Assembly: GCA_036303105.1 (NCBI GenBank)
Contig: JAXJBF010000133.1
Location: 1 to 45,912, forward strand
Reading direction: 5' to 3'
DNA length: 45,912 nt
From: UMGS1590 sp036303105
GTDB taxonomy: Bacteria > Bacillota > Peptococcia > Peptococcales > Peptococcaceae
The notes under the pieces were generated by a model. That model had not been told where the DNA came from and did not search any database. It was given only the letters and a program-made list of their open reading frames with translations. The translations under genes and the position numbers were made by a program. This document shows, one piece after another, positions 7,890 to 16,519 of the stretch; position 1 is the stretch's first letter, and each line of letters begins with the position of its first letter.

Positions 7890-8831
7890 ATGATGCTGTC
7901 AGTCGTTGTGCCTGCTTATAACGAAGAAGGCCTGGTGCTTGAAGCGGCTCAGCGCCTTCATGAGGTGCTGGCAGATGCAAACATTCCGTATGAACTTATT
8001 TTTGTGGATGATGGCTCTCGTGACCATACTTGGGAAGAGATCGAAATGGCGCATCAGAAGAACGCGGCAGTGCGAGGATTACGGTTTTCACGTAATTTTG
8101 GCAAGGAAGCTGCAATCTTTGCAGGACTGGGTGCTGCCGAAGGAGCATGCTGTGCAGTGATCGACTGTGACTTGCAGCATCCGCCAGAGAAGCTCGTAGA
8201 AATGTATGCTTTATGGCAGGATGGTTGGGAAGTGGTCAATGGTGTCAAAGAAGACCGAGGGGAAGAAAGTGCAGCCCATGGTTTTGCTGCCAAATGTTTC
8301 TATAAGCTCATGAGTCGTGCGGCAAAGATTGACATGAGTCATTCCTCTGATTTTAAGCTGATGGACCGACGCGTGGTGAATGCCTTATTGGCACTGCCTG
8401 AACGCAAGACCTTTTTCAGAGCCTTGGTAGGCTGGGTGGGCTATCGTTCCATTGATGTACCATTTTCAGTGGAAGAACGAACAGCAGGAAAAAGTCATTT
8501 TTCAACCCTAGCCTTGATCCGTTATGCGCTATCAAATATTTCTGCTTTTTCCTCAGCACCCATGCAAATTGTTACCGTCATTGGCGGCGTGTTTTTGTTG
8601 CTGGCGATAGCTTTGAGCATTCATACGCTTGTGCAATGGGCGAGCGGCAATGCTGCCGATGGATTTACCACGGTGATCATTCTACTATTGCTTATTGGCA
8701 GCATCATTATGATTAGCCTGGGAATCATCGGGTATTACATTGCGCAGATTTATATTGAAAGCAAAGAGAGACCAAGATACCTTGTGTCCCAAACATGTGA
8801 ACAAACCGTTGAGAAGGGGGCGGATAAGTGA
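7890..8831 (+). CDS. GtrB/DPM1-like polyprenyl-phosphate glycosyltransferase
   Basis: 313 aa. An N-terminal GT2 glycosyltransferase domain shows VVPAYNEE, FVDDGSRD and the metal-binding DCDLQHPP motif (about residue 91). Two C-terminal membrane helices (about 230-255 and 265-290) anchor it. Family members move glucose or a related sugar from a nucleotide sugar onto undecaprenyl phosphate on the inner face of the membrane. AAAGGAGTG precedes the start; a second ATG follows immediately at 7893. It abuts GtrA and overlaps the next gene, so the three are translationally linked. Confidence 0.9.
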   Translation: MMLSVVVPAYNEEGLVLEAAQRLHEVLADANIPYELIFVDDGSRDHTWEEIEMAHQKNAAVRGLRFSRNFGKEAAIFAGLGAAEGACCAVIDCDLQHPPEKLVEMYALWQDGWEVVNGVKEDRGEESAAHGFAAKCFYKLMSRAAKIDMSHSSDFKLMDRRVVNALLALPERKTFFRALVGWVGYRSIDVPFSVEERTAGKSHFSTLALIRYALSNISAFSSAPMQIVTVIGGVFLLLAIALSIHTLVQWASGNAADGFTTVIILLLLIGSIIMISLGIIGYYIAQIYIESKERPRYLVSQTCEQTVEKGADK

Positions 8832-10393
8832 TGATTCTTGCACCCGATGCAGCATTTGAACGCTTACGCAAAAGTGTTCCTGCCTATACAAAATGGACGT
8901 TTGTTGCTGCTGTCATTTTTGGGCTTATTGCTCACCTTTATATGTTGACCAACAAGCTGCCAAACCACGATGACATCTTTCATCTATTTCAATGTGATTA
9001 TGGCACCCAATCAGGACGTTGGTTTTTGCCGGTCGTTCTGCAATGGGATGGTGATTTTAGCATGCCATGGCTGATTGGCGTGCTGAGCATACTCTGCTTG
9101 GCTGGAACTGCATGCATAACAACCAGTTTGTTTCGCATTCATCGTCCGTTGGCATGTATTATCACGGCTGCGCTGTTGGTCTCTTTTCCAACAGTGGCCG
9201 CAACATTTACGTATATGTTTACGGCGGATGCTTATTTCTTTGGTTTGTTTTTGGCTGCTTGTGCAGCTTTTGCTGTGGCGCGCTTACCAATCATGGGACT
9301 TCCGCTGGGGGCCATTGCGCTCATTTTGTCGATGGGCGTTTATCAAAGCTATTTTCCAGTAGCAACGGTGTTGATGGTAGGTACCTTGTTGTTTGATTGT
9401 TTGGAAGGTCAGCGCTCTTTTCTTCAGATTTTATTACGTGGCATCAAAATGGTTGTTACCCTTGGCCTTGGCATTGTTGTATATATGGCGGCCGCGCGCT
9501 GGGCAACAGCCAATATGGGCGGGCTTTCTGATTATATGGGCATTTCCAGTATGGGGTCCATTTCCTTGGAACAATTGCCTGCCTTGATTCGCAAATGCTA
9601 CGAATCTTATCGGGATTATTTTATTGATAATCAATATGGATGGTATTTTGGATTTATTCGTTATCTGCTTTTGGCAGCGGCATTGAGTGCCTTGGTGCTA
9701 TTATTGCTCTTAATTGTACGACGCAGCGTGGGCGTGTTGCGTGGACTGCTGGCAGTGGTATTGGTCATCTGCTATCCATTGGCTGGCGATTTGATTCATA
9801 TCATGGTTGGCGGCGCAGAAATTCATTTCCTGATGATTTATGGTTGTGTCTATATTTTGGTGCTGCCAGTGGCACTGGCAAGTTTTGCAGATGAGCAGGC
9901 CGCGGCCATGGACAATTTACGGGCGGGCATACAAGCGCTTTTGAGCTGGATCATTATGATTGCCATGGCATTTACTTCTTATTCGTATATTGTGGCCGAC
10001 AATAAAGCTTATTTGTCAATGGAAGTCAGTTTTGAACAAATCAATGCGTATTCCAATCGCTTGGTAGCAGCCATACAAAGCATCGAAGGCTATACAACAG
10101 AAATGCCTGTGGTGCTTGTTGGCAGCAGTGGCAATGATGCTTTGCTGGATTTGACACCGGAACAGGATGAAATCATTCTAACAGGTGCCTTACAGGCGAT
10201 AACCTATCGAACCCAATACAGTTATGGCAATTATCTCAATCGTTTTATGGCATTGCCAAACTATGTTTACATGGACGACATGCCGGATGAGGTGAAAACA
10301 GCGATCGGAGATGTCAAATCCTGGATGCCGACCTATCCGCAGGAAGGCAGTATCCAGATTGTTAATGGCTATATCGTGGTACGGCTCAATTAA
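8831..10393 (+). CDS. GtrII-like membrane glucosyltransferase
   Basis: 520 aa from the ATG at 8831, which overlaps the upstream TGA as TGATG; GAAGGGGGCGG is the ribosome binding site. The protein is polytopic (about 9-11 hydrophobic segments). The N-terminal pattern PNHDD followed by QSGRWFLP, and the DAYF sequence after the fourth segment, match the glucosyltransferase II (GtrII/GtrC-type) family that uses a polyprenyl-linked glucose to decorate an extracellular polymer. The C-terminal ~120 residues are a less hydrophobic extracytoplasmic domain. The acceptor is unknown. Wall teichoic acid or another envelope glycan is an inference. Confidence 0.8.
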   Translation: MILAPDAAFERLRKSVPAYTKWTFVAAVIFGLIAHLYMLTNKLPNHDDIFHLFQCDYGTQSGRWFLPVVLQWDGDFSMPWLIGVLSILCLAGTACITTSLFRIHRPLACIITAALLVSFPTVAATFTYMFTADAYFFGLFLAACAAFAVARLPIMGLPLGAIALILSMGVYQSYFPVATVLMVGTLLFDCLEGQRSFLQILLRGIKMVVTLGLGIVVYMAAARWATANMGGLSDYMGISSMGSISLEQLPALIRKCYESYRDYFIDNQYGWYFGFIRYLLLAAALSALVLLLLLIVRRSVGVLRGLLAVVLVICYPLAGDLIHIMVGGAEIHFLMIYGCVYILVLPVALASFADEQAAAMDNLRAGIQALLSWIIMIAMAFTSYSYIVADNKAYLSMEVSFEQINAYSNRLVAAIQSIEGYTTEMPVVLVGSSGNDALLDLTPEQDEIILTGALQAITYRTQYSYGNYLNRFMALPNYVYMDDMPDEVKTAIGDVKSWMPTYPQEGSIQIVNGYIVVRLN

Positions 10394-10450
10394 ATAATAA
10401 AGCAGGGCTTGAGAGCAAGGAGTGTTCTCAGGTCCTGCTTTATTATTTCT
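10393..10450 (+). terminator. Terminator of the gtr operon
   Basis: A perfect 14-bp outer stem (10393-10406 with 10434-10447) encloses an 8-bp inner stem with one G-U pair. The left arm begins at the stop codon of the GtrII-like gene. The A/T-rich ends would supply a U-tract on either strand. Confidence 0.82.
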
Positions 10451-10478
10451 TGACTTGTTAATAGGAAGCTGCTGTACT
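10450..10478 (+). promoter_or_regulatory. Candidate promoter of the response regulator gene
   Basis: TTGACT (10450-10455) and TGTACT (10473-10478) are separated by 17 bp, 40 bp before the gene start. A TATAAT nearby (10481-10486) lacks a -35 at the right distance. Confidence 0.45.
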
Positions 10479-10517
10479 AATATAATTATAAATATTGGTT
10501 CACGAGGGGGTGTAGAC

Positions 10518-11231
10518 GTGCATCGTGGTGGAATAATGGAAACGATTTTGATTGTGGAGGATGATGACGATATCAATACGCTTTTGAAAACCATACTTGA
10601 GGACGCTGGCTATCAAACTATGCAGGCATTTTCTGGAACCGAGGCACAGTTATTGCTTGAAAAAAAGCTGCCGTCGTTGATTTTATTGGATTTGATGTTG
10701 CCAGGCATGAGTGGTGAAAAGGTTCTGCGCTGGTTGCGCAATGAGCAGCAGTGCCAGGTTCCGGTGTTGGTTTTGTCCGCCAAGAATGCGGTGAGGGATA
10801 AGGTTGAGCTGTTGAGGATTGGTGCAGATGATTATATTACAAAACCATTTGTGCCAGAGGAGGTGGCAGCAAGGGTTCAGGCAGCGCTGCGGCGGAGTCA
10901 TATTGCAGAAAATGGGCGGGAGCATGAAACGGTGTGGTCTTATAAACGTTTGAAATTGTATCCTGAGTTACATAAAGTGACCGTTGCTGAAACAGAATTG
11001 GTGTTAACCGGCAAGGAATATGATATTTTGCTGCTGTTGATGGAAAATCCGGAAAAAGTGTATTCTCGTGAACGACTGTATGAATTGATTTGGCAGGATG
11101 GCTACTATGGTGCAGATCACACCATCAATGTTCATGTGAGCAATTTACGAAAAAAGATAAAGGCTTATGATCCAGACAATACATACATCCAATCGGTGTA
11201 TGGGATAGGTTTTCGATTAGCGAAAAATTGA
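10518..11231 (+). CDS. OmpR-family response regulator
   Basis: About 237 aa. The GTG at 10518 is preceded by GAGGGGG at ideal spacing; an ATG six codons later (10536) with weaker GGTGG is the alternative and gives the more typical N-terminus METILIVEDD. The receiver domain has the acidic pocket EDDDD, phosphoacceptor Asp in LILLDLMLPG (D58 from the GTG), Ser in VLSAK and Lys in ITKPF. The C-terminal winged helix (LTGKEYDILLLLMENP to YGIGFRL) binds DNA. Its partner kinase is probably the gene at 13021, with an ABC transporter between, as in antimicrobial-peptide response modules. A repeat-containing promoter follows the gene. Confidence 0.9.
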   Translation: MHRGGIMETILIVEDDDDINTLLKTILEDAGYQTMQAFSGTEAQLLLEKKLPSLILLDLMLPGMSGEKVLRWLRNEQQCQVPVLVLSAKNAVRDKVELLRIGADDYITKPFVPEEVAARVQAALRRSHIAENGREHETVWSYKRLKLYPELHKVTVAETELVLTGKEYDILLLLMENPEKVYSRERLYELIWQDGYYGADHTINVHVSNLRKKIKAYDPDNTYIQSVYGIGFRLAKN

Positions 11232-11253
11232 TGATTTCTTGAGGATTGCTTGC

Positions 11254-11282
11254 GTACTTTTTGTACTTTTTAACGCTATACT
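11254..11282 (+). promoter_or_regulatory. Promoter with tandem 9-bp repeats before the ABC genes
   Basis: GTACTTTTT occurs twice with no gap (11254-11262 and 11263-11271), ending 5 bp before a good -10 hexamer TATACT (11277-11282). The repeats occupy the place of the -35 element, which is otherwise poor. This is the layout of an activator-dependent promoter and may be the site of the adjacent response regulator. The 9-bp period is shorter than the 10-11 bp usual for OmpR-type repeats. Confidence 0.55.
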
Positions 11283-11292
11283 TTCTCTATGA

Positions 11293-11309
11293 CAGGGAAT
11301 GCTTCCCTG
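11293..11309 (+). repeat. 7-bp hairpin in the ABC gene leader
   Basis: CAGGGAA and TTCCCTG form a perfect inverted repeat with a TGC loop at the expected transcript 5' end, 28 bp before the ATP-binding protein start. It may be a 5' stabilising hairpin or part of an operator. Confidence 0.45.
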
Positions 11310-11336
11310 AATTTGTTCAAATATGGAGGGAGAGCA

Positions 11337-12275
11337 ATGAAAGAATGTGTGGTTGAAACCAACGCATTGTCAAAAAAATATGGGGCGCATCAAGCGCTTG
11401 ATCGTGTGTCGATTCATGTGCCGCGTGGCGAGATCTATGGATTGATCGGTGACAACGGTGCTGGTAAGAGCACGCTGTTCAAGCTATTGGCAGGGCAATG
11501 CTTTGCTGATACTGGTGAATTGGCCTTGTTTGGACAGTCGACAAAGAAGGGCCTGGCGCAGGGCAGGGCGCGGATGGGCGCGCTTATTGAGGAGACAGGG
11601 TTCTTTCCTGACTTGTCGGTGGAGAAAAATTTGGAATACTATCGGCGGCTCAAGGGCATTCCAGGCACGGCCTGTGTGGAAAAAGTGCTGACTCAAGTGG
11701 GCCTTTTGGAGAAACGGAAAACACCAGGCAAAAAATTGTCGATGGGGATGAAGAAACGCTTGGGAATTGCCATTGCCCTATTGGGCGATCCCGAGCTGCT
11801 TGTTTTGGATGAGCCGATAAATGGGCTTGATCCCAGCAGTATTGTTGGTATGCGCAGGTTGCTGCAGCAATTGAACGCTGAAAAGAACACCACCATTCTG
11901 TTGTCGAGCCATATTTTGTCAGAATTGCAGCAAACAGCGACGACCTTTGGTTTTTTAGAAGAAGGACGCTTGATTTGCGAAATGCCGGCGCAAGCGTTGC
12001 ACGATCAGTGCATGGAATACCTAGCGTTGACAGTGTCGGATGTTGAGAGATATTTGGTTCTGCTGGATCAGCACTATCCTGAGGAGATTTATAAAGTGCT
12101 GCCAGATAGGCAGATCCACCTTATGAATCCGAAGCATTCCGGCGAGGTCTACAGCGCTTTAGCTGCAGAAAACGATATTTTGGTGACCGGCATGGTCTGG
12201 CATGAATACACATTAGAGGATTATTTTATGCGATTGAGAGAAGGTGGGCGCGATGCTGAATTATCTAAGATGTGA
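11337..12275 (+). CDS. ABC transporter ATP-binding protein
   Basis: 312 aa from the ATG at 11337, preceded by GGAGGGA; the frame stays open further upstream but lacks a site. Walker A is GDNGAGKST (about 38-46), the signature is KLSMGMKKR, and Walker B is LLVLDEP followed by a D-loop GLDP. A C-terminal extension of ~90 residues follows the nucleotide-binding domain, as in ABC-2 and lantibiotic-protection exporters. It overlaps the permease gene by 23 bp. With the flanking response regulator and kinase it most likely forms a stress or peptide-antibiotic efflux/immunity unit at the membrane. The substrate is unknown. Confidence 0.9.
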   Translation: MKECVVETNALSKKYGAHQALDRVSIHVPRGEIYGLIGDNGAGKSTLFKLLAGQCFADTGELALFGQSTKKGLAQGRARMGALIEETGFFPDLSVEKNLEYYRRLKGIPGTACVEKVLTQVGLLEKRKTPGKKLSMGMKKRLGIAIALLGDPELLVLDEPINGLDPSSIVGMRRLLQQLNAEKNTTILLSSHILSELQQTATTFGFLEEGRLICEMPAQALHDQCMEYLALTVSDVERYLVLLDQHYPEEIYKVLPDRQIHLMNPKHSGEVYSALAAENDILVTGMVWHEYTLEDYFMRLREGGRDAELSKM

Positions 12276-12999
12276 GCGCTACCGTGTTGTGACGTCTGGT
12301 ATTCTGGGCGTATTGGCAATAATCTTTATCTTTGGTAGTGTGGGGATTAATGTTTTTTTTGCCTTATCAAATGCTTTTGATGATCAGTGCACGTTTACCA
12401 CCTCGGATGCGGTATCGGTGGCGATGAAATATCCCCTGTTTTTTTGTTTTGCCGCTGTTGTTGTTGGCTCATTTCTCTATGAGGAAGATTTGCGGGAAGG
12501 TCATTTGAAAAACGTCCTTGCTCTAGGTATTTCGCGTGAAAAGATCATCTGTGTTCATTTCCTTGTGAGTGCTGTTGTTGCCTTTCTGCTGCTTGTTGTA
12601 AGTTTGGTGGTATATTGCGCAAGTGCGTATCTTCTTTTGCCCAAGGGAGATGTGTTGTCATTTTTCGATCTTGTCTTGGTCAGTGTGTATGTGCTTCCGT
12701 TGGCGTTGTCATCGCTGATGCTGTGTATTGTTACATTGACGCTGGCCAATTCAAGTGGCGCCGCCTTTTTTGTTGGATTTTGTGTCTTTAATTTGATTCC
12801 ACGGTTAACCTTGTTTGTCGGGAACAAGGTTGAGTGGATACATCAGCTGGCTATGTGGATGCCTAAAAATTTCCTTGAACAGGGATGTGTTGCCTGGCAG
12901 TCATCACAGTTATTTTTGACCTGTCTGCTGAGTGGTGGGATAGGGATGTTGCTGTTTACACTGCTGGGACTGGTTAGTATTCGCAACATAGAATTTTAG
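12253..12999 (+). CDS. ABC-2 type transporter permease
   Basis: 248 aa from the ATG at 12253, with AAGGTGG upstream; an in-frame GTG at 12244 is a less likely start. Six hydrophobic segments (approximately 18-40, 60-78, 100-128, 140-165, 170-190, 220-245) give the normal topology of an ABC-2 permease. EEDLREGHLKNVLALGISREKI between helices 2 and 3 resembles the coupling region of this family. It overlaps the ATPase gene and precedes the histidine kinase by 21 bp. Confidence 0.85.
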   Translation: MLNYLRCERYRVVTSGILGVLAIIFIFGSVGINVFFALSNAFDDQCTFTTSDAVSVAMKYPLFFCFAAVVVGSFLYEEDLREGHLKNVLALGISREKIICVHFLVSAVVAFLLLVVSLVVYCASAYLLLPKGDVLSFFDLVLVSVYVLPLALSSLMLCIVTLTLANSSGAAFFVGFCVFNLIPRLTLFVGNKVEWIHQLAMWMPKNFLEQGCVAWQSSQLFLTCLLSGGIGMLLFTLLGLVSIRNIEF

Positions 13000-13020
13000 C
13001 AAGGAGCTGGAGGTGGCAGG

Positions 13021-13974
13021 GTGGCTTGGATGATTGCTGCAGCTGCAATAGTATTGGCAGGCTTTTTTGCCGCACGCTGGTTGTTGTTAAAACGTTCTGT
13101 GCGTATGGTTCATCATGCATTGCTGGATCTGGAAAAGGATATTGGTCAGAATAAGTATCTACATCTTCCCTTACCAGACGCTGACCTGGAAAACTTGTTG
13201 ACCAGCATCAATGGGATGCTGGATGCTATTCGTAACGAACGGATTGATTATATCAAAAAGGAACGGGCTTTTCAGGAGCAGATCGAGGCGGTGAGTCATG
13301 ATTTGCGCACCCCCTTGACAGTTATGAATGGTTACCTGATGCTTTTGCAGAAACAGTCTGAGCATTTTTCTGTACAGCAGCAAGAGATGCTTCATGCGGT
13401 AGAACGTAAAGCACGAAAAATGTCAGAACTGGTGGAACAATTCTATGAATACGCCAGAATGACGGCTAATGATGTTGATTTAGAAATGGAAGCGCTTGAT
13501 ATAGGGAAGCTTATGCGTGAAACTTTTCTTTCTAATTGTCTACTGCTGGAAACGGCTAAGCTGGAGGTTGCGACCGATTTTCCTGATTATCCGCTTTGGG
13601 TGGCAGGTGATGCATCGGCGTTGGAACGCGTGTTTACCAACCTATTGCAGAATGCCTCGCGTTATGCGAAACATTTTTTATGTGTGACACTTTATGCAGA
13701 GTCTGGAAAAGTAGTCGCATGTTTTGAGAACGATGCTTCAGGATTATCACGAGAAATGCTGCAGCAGGTTTTTGATCGCTTCTATATGAGCGATGCTGCT
13801 AGAACTCAAGGAGGTACTGGTCTGGGTCTGACCATTGCAAAAGGACTGGTGGAAAAAATGGGAGGCACACTAGAGACGATGCTGCTGGATGATGCTGTAC
13901 AGCCAGACGCAGAAACAACCGTGCGCTTCATTCTTCAGCTGCCTTTGCTGCTGCAAAGCAGTTTGGATTCGTAG
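13021..13974 (+). CDS. Sensor histidine kinase with one membrane helix
   Basis: 317 aa, GTG start with GGAGG seven bases before. A single N-terminal membrane segment (about 3-23) is followed by a short linker with no extracellular domain. The H-box is EAVSHDLRTPLT with H93; an N-box (LLQNASRYA), F-region and GGTGLGLTIA G-box complete the catalytic part. Kinases with so little external sequence usually sense through a partner, and here the adjacent ABC transporter is the obvious candidate. The cognate regulator is probably at 10518-11231. It is the last gene before a strong terminator. Confidence 0.9.
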   Translation: MAWMIAAAAIVLAGFFAARWLLLKRSVRMVHHALLDLEKDIGQNKYLHLPLPDADLENLLTSINGMLDAIRNERIDYIKKERAFQEQIEAVSHDLRTPLTVMNGYLMLLQKQSEHFSVQQQEMLHAVERKARKMSELVEQFYEYARMTANDVDLEMEALDIGKLMRETFLSNCLLLETAKLEVATDFPDYPLWVAGDASALERVFTNLLQNASRYAKHFLCVTLYAESGKVVACFENDASGLSREMLQQVFDRFYMSDAARTQGGTGLGLTIAKGLVEKMGGTLETMLLDDAVQPDAETTVRFILQLPLLLQSSLDS

Positions 13975-13985
13975 TTGGTGGGCTC

Positions 13986-14025
13986 AAAAAAGCGGAGAAC
14001 GTTTGATAACGTTCCCCGCTTTTTT
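13986..14025 (+). terminator. Terminator after the histidine kinase
   Basis: A 10-bp outer stem (13986-13995 with 14016-14025) stacks on a 7-bp inner GAACGTT/AACGTTC stem and ends in six T. It closes the regulator-ABC-kinase unit and, read from the other strand, also has a U-tract for the convergent kinase gene. Confidence 0.92.
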
Positions 14026-14175
14026 GCGTTTATGATGTGCGTTGATTTAGAAAAATGAAAACATGTTATAGTTAGTAGTTGCAGTAGTGTTTATTTGTTG
14101 AATAAAACATGTATAACCACTAAGAGGATAGATGTGCATTTTTGCAGAAACATATATCTTAGTATAAAAATAATA

Positions 14176-15579
14176 TCAGCGATATTTTCGGTTGTGCTGA
14201 TTGATTGGCAGCGATACGTGGAAGGTGACACCGTCATCTTCGTTGCAGGCGCTAATGTGTCCATGGTGACGCTGGCAGATGCTGTCTGCAATGGCCAGCC
14301 CCAATCCGTAGCCGCCGGTTTCTCGGGTGCGTGATTCGTCGACGCGGTAGAAGCGTTCAAAGAGATGTTTGAGTGTTTCTTCATCAAAGGCATTGCCTTT
14401 ATTGTGTACGCTGAGATGCAGGTTTTTATCCTGGCGTGTGAGGCTAACATCAATGGCACTTCCGGCAGGTGCATATTTGCAGGCGTTATCGAGAAGAATG
14501 TTGACCAATTCTTCCAGCTGTGTTTTGTCGCCATCAAGGACACAGTCTTCATCAAGCGTTTCGTGAATGTGCAATCCATTGTCCAGAGCGACCGATTCAA
14601 AGCTAAGAATGGCACCGAGTACCACATCACTGAAAAGGACGGGTTCTGCGACAATGGGCTGGTCTTCGTTGGCATCGTTGCGTGCCAGAAGCAGCATGTC
14701 ACTGACCAGTTTTTTCATACGCAGTGCTTCCTGATTGGAACTCTCGATCCAGCGCTGCTGATTGGCGATGGTATCTTCTTTGTGGTTTTCGAGAATGCGC
14801 ATATTAGCAAGAATAACCGTCAGAGGTGTTTTGAGTTCGTGGGAGGCATCCGCAATAAATTGTCGTTGCTGAGCCCAGGCTGTTTCCACTGGTCGAAAAC
14901 CCCAGTTCGATAAACGCCAAACAAGGCAGAGAAAGATAAACCAAGCGATAAAAAACACCAACAGACTCCAAAATAGCAAATTGCGAATGTTGGAGGTTTC
15001 GTAGCTGCGATCGACAAAGGCGATTTTAATGCCTTCAGGTGTTTGACGCACACTATAGGAGACATCATAGGCTTCAAGTGTTCCTTCTGTGTTGCCGTCT
15101 TCTTCAACAGCCTGCACGAGTTTTTTAGCGGTTGATGCGCTGGTGTTCATATTTCGAGAGAAGATAATGTCGGCATTGTCATAGTTTTCATCGACTGCAA
15201 CAACGATCCCAGGAAGGGCAAAAGCTGCTTTTTGTTCTTTTGGATCAAGCTTTGAATTGGTTTCAGGTGGTGGTGCATTATCTGGCTGATCGTCTTCATC
15301 TGTGGTTGTAGCATCGTTTGCGGATTGGTCGATATTCAATGGTTGACTGGTATCGCGATTGGCGTCTTGAAAGCGTGTCGCACCAGGATCGCTGCTTGAC
15401 GAAAACGTGTTCACAGGATTGGTCAGGTTAACCAGTGTATGTAGCGATTCAAATGCTACTGTTTTATAATGCTGCATGTTACCAATAATAACGATGGAAA
15501 GAATGATGAGCAACATGATCGTGATGGTGCCCATATTGATGATGATAAAGCGTTGCTGCAGCGCTTTTAAGCGGTTCAT
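14176..15579 (-). CDS. Sensor histidine kinase with extracytoplasmic domain
   Basis: 467 aa from the ATG at 15579; the frame is open further upstream but that part overlaps the regulator gene. TM1 is about 11-33 and TM2 about 201-221. Between them lies a ~165-residue external sensor segment with a low-complexity acidic/Pro-rich stretch (about 60-112) likely to be disordered. The H-box DASHELKTPLTV contains H247; an N-box (LLDNACKYA) and a GGYGLGLAIAD G-box follow. The start overlaps the stop of the response regulator (ATGA), so the two are translated together. The signal is unknown. Confidence 0.92.
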   Translation of the reverse strand: MNRLKALQQRFIIINMGTITIMLLIILSIVIIGNMQHYKTVAFESLHTLVNLTNPVNTFSSSSDPGATRFQDANRDTSQPLNIDQSANDATTTDEDDQPDNAPPPETNSKLDPKEQKAAFALPGIVVAVDENYDNADIIFSRNMNTSASTAKKLVQAVEEDGNTEGTLEAYDVSYSVRQTPEGIKIAFVDRSYETSNIRNLLFWSLLVFFIAWFIFLCLVWRLSNWGFRPVETAWAQQRQFIADASHELKTPLTVILANMRILENHKEDTIANQQRWIESSNQEALRMKKLVSDMLLLARNDANEDQPIVAEPVLFSDVVLGAILSFESVALDNGLHIHETLDEDCVLDGDKTQLEELVNILLDNACKYAPAGSAIDVSLTRQDKNLHLSVHNKGNAFDEETLKHLFERFYRVDESRTRETGGYGLGLAIADSICQRHHGHISACNEDDGVTFHVSLPINQHNRKYR

Positions 15580-16253
15580 GATGCGGTATCCTCTAAACGG
15601 TAGCCGATACGGCGCAATGTGATAATCTGAACATGAGAAGCAAGGAAATGTAATTTTTTTCTTAGAAAAGAAATATAAACTTCCACGTTGTTTTCGCCGG
15701 CATCCGAATCGCTGCCCCAAACGCTGACAATGAGCTCTTCTTTACTGATTGAAAGCTGCGGATGCTGCAAAAATTTTTGCATGATCGCAAATTCTTTATA
15801 ACCAAGATGCACTGCCTTATCACCGCAGCGCAATTCTGCTTTCTCTAAATCCAGCGTGAGATCACCGAATGTCAGTTCATCGAGCACCACTTCACCAACG
15901 CGGCGGGTGAGTGCGCGAATCCGTGCAAAAAGTTCTTCATAGACAAATGGCTTGGTCATATAGTCGTCTGCACCACAGTCCAGACCGGTGATTTTATCGC
16001 TGACGGCTTCACGAGCGGTGAGAATCAGTACTGGTGTTGAGATTTTTTCTTTGCGCATGGTTTTAACGACATCAAAGCCATTCATCTCAGGTAACATGAC
16101 GTCAAGAATGATGAGGTCATATTGCGCGTTGCGTGCATAATCCAGCCCGCTGCGGCCATCATAGACACAATCCACTTCATAGTGCTGATCTTTAAGAAGC
16201 TGAGCAATCGCATCTGAGAGCGCACGTTCATCTTCAACAATGAGAATATGCAT
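15576..16253 (-). CDS. OmpR-family response regulator
   Basis: 225 aa from the ATG at 16253, preceded on this strand by AAGGGGG. The receiver domain has ED at 7-8, the phosphoacceptor D51 in LIILDVMLPEMNG, Thr in ILTAR and Lys in MTKPF. The C-terminal winged helix-turn-helix ends in RRIGYRL. Length and motifs are standard for the family. It is the first gene of a two-gene operon with the kinase at 14176. An AGTATA (TATACT on the minus strand) at 16285-16290 may be its -10 element. Confidence 0.93.
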   Translation of the reverse strand: MHILIVEDERALSDAIAQLLKDQHYEVDCVYDGRSGLDYARNAQYDLIILDVMLPEMNGFDVVKTMRKEKISTPVLILTAREAVSDKITGLDCGADDYMTKPFVYEELFARIRALTRRVGEVVLDELTFGDLTLDLEKAELRCGDKAVHLGYKEFAIMQKFLQHPQLSISKEELIVSVWGSDSDAGENNVEVYISFLRKKLHFLASHVQIITLRRIGYRLEDTAS

Positions 16254-16519
16254 GAATAAATCCCCCTTATGGTCGTATAAAAATAGTATAGCGTATGTTA
16301 ATAGAAAAATCATAGAGAATTAACCTTAAATCGGCATTAAAAATCTGCAGCTTGTGCCAATGATTAAGGCTGTTTTTAGGGTACACGTGCAAAATTCTTT
16401 ATAAAGAATCCCGAAAGAAATGATTAAAAATTGTTCTTTTATAGGAAAACGTAATGCATTTGACGCCTGGTTGTTGTACAATTGCTAGTGAAAATACTTA
16501 TGAAAGGGAGCGCTTGCAT

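Noticed and set aside
14057..14112. AAAACATGT repeated at 14057 and 14104
   Set aside because: A short AT-rich match in a non-coding gap between convergent genes; two imperfect copies are not enough to call a site.
16466..16500. Possible cdaA promoter beginning TTGACG at about 16459
   Set aside because: The -35 is good but no acceptable -10 hexamer occurs at 16-18 bp, so I did not list it as a promoter.
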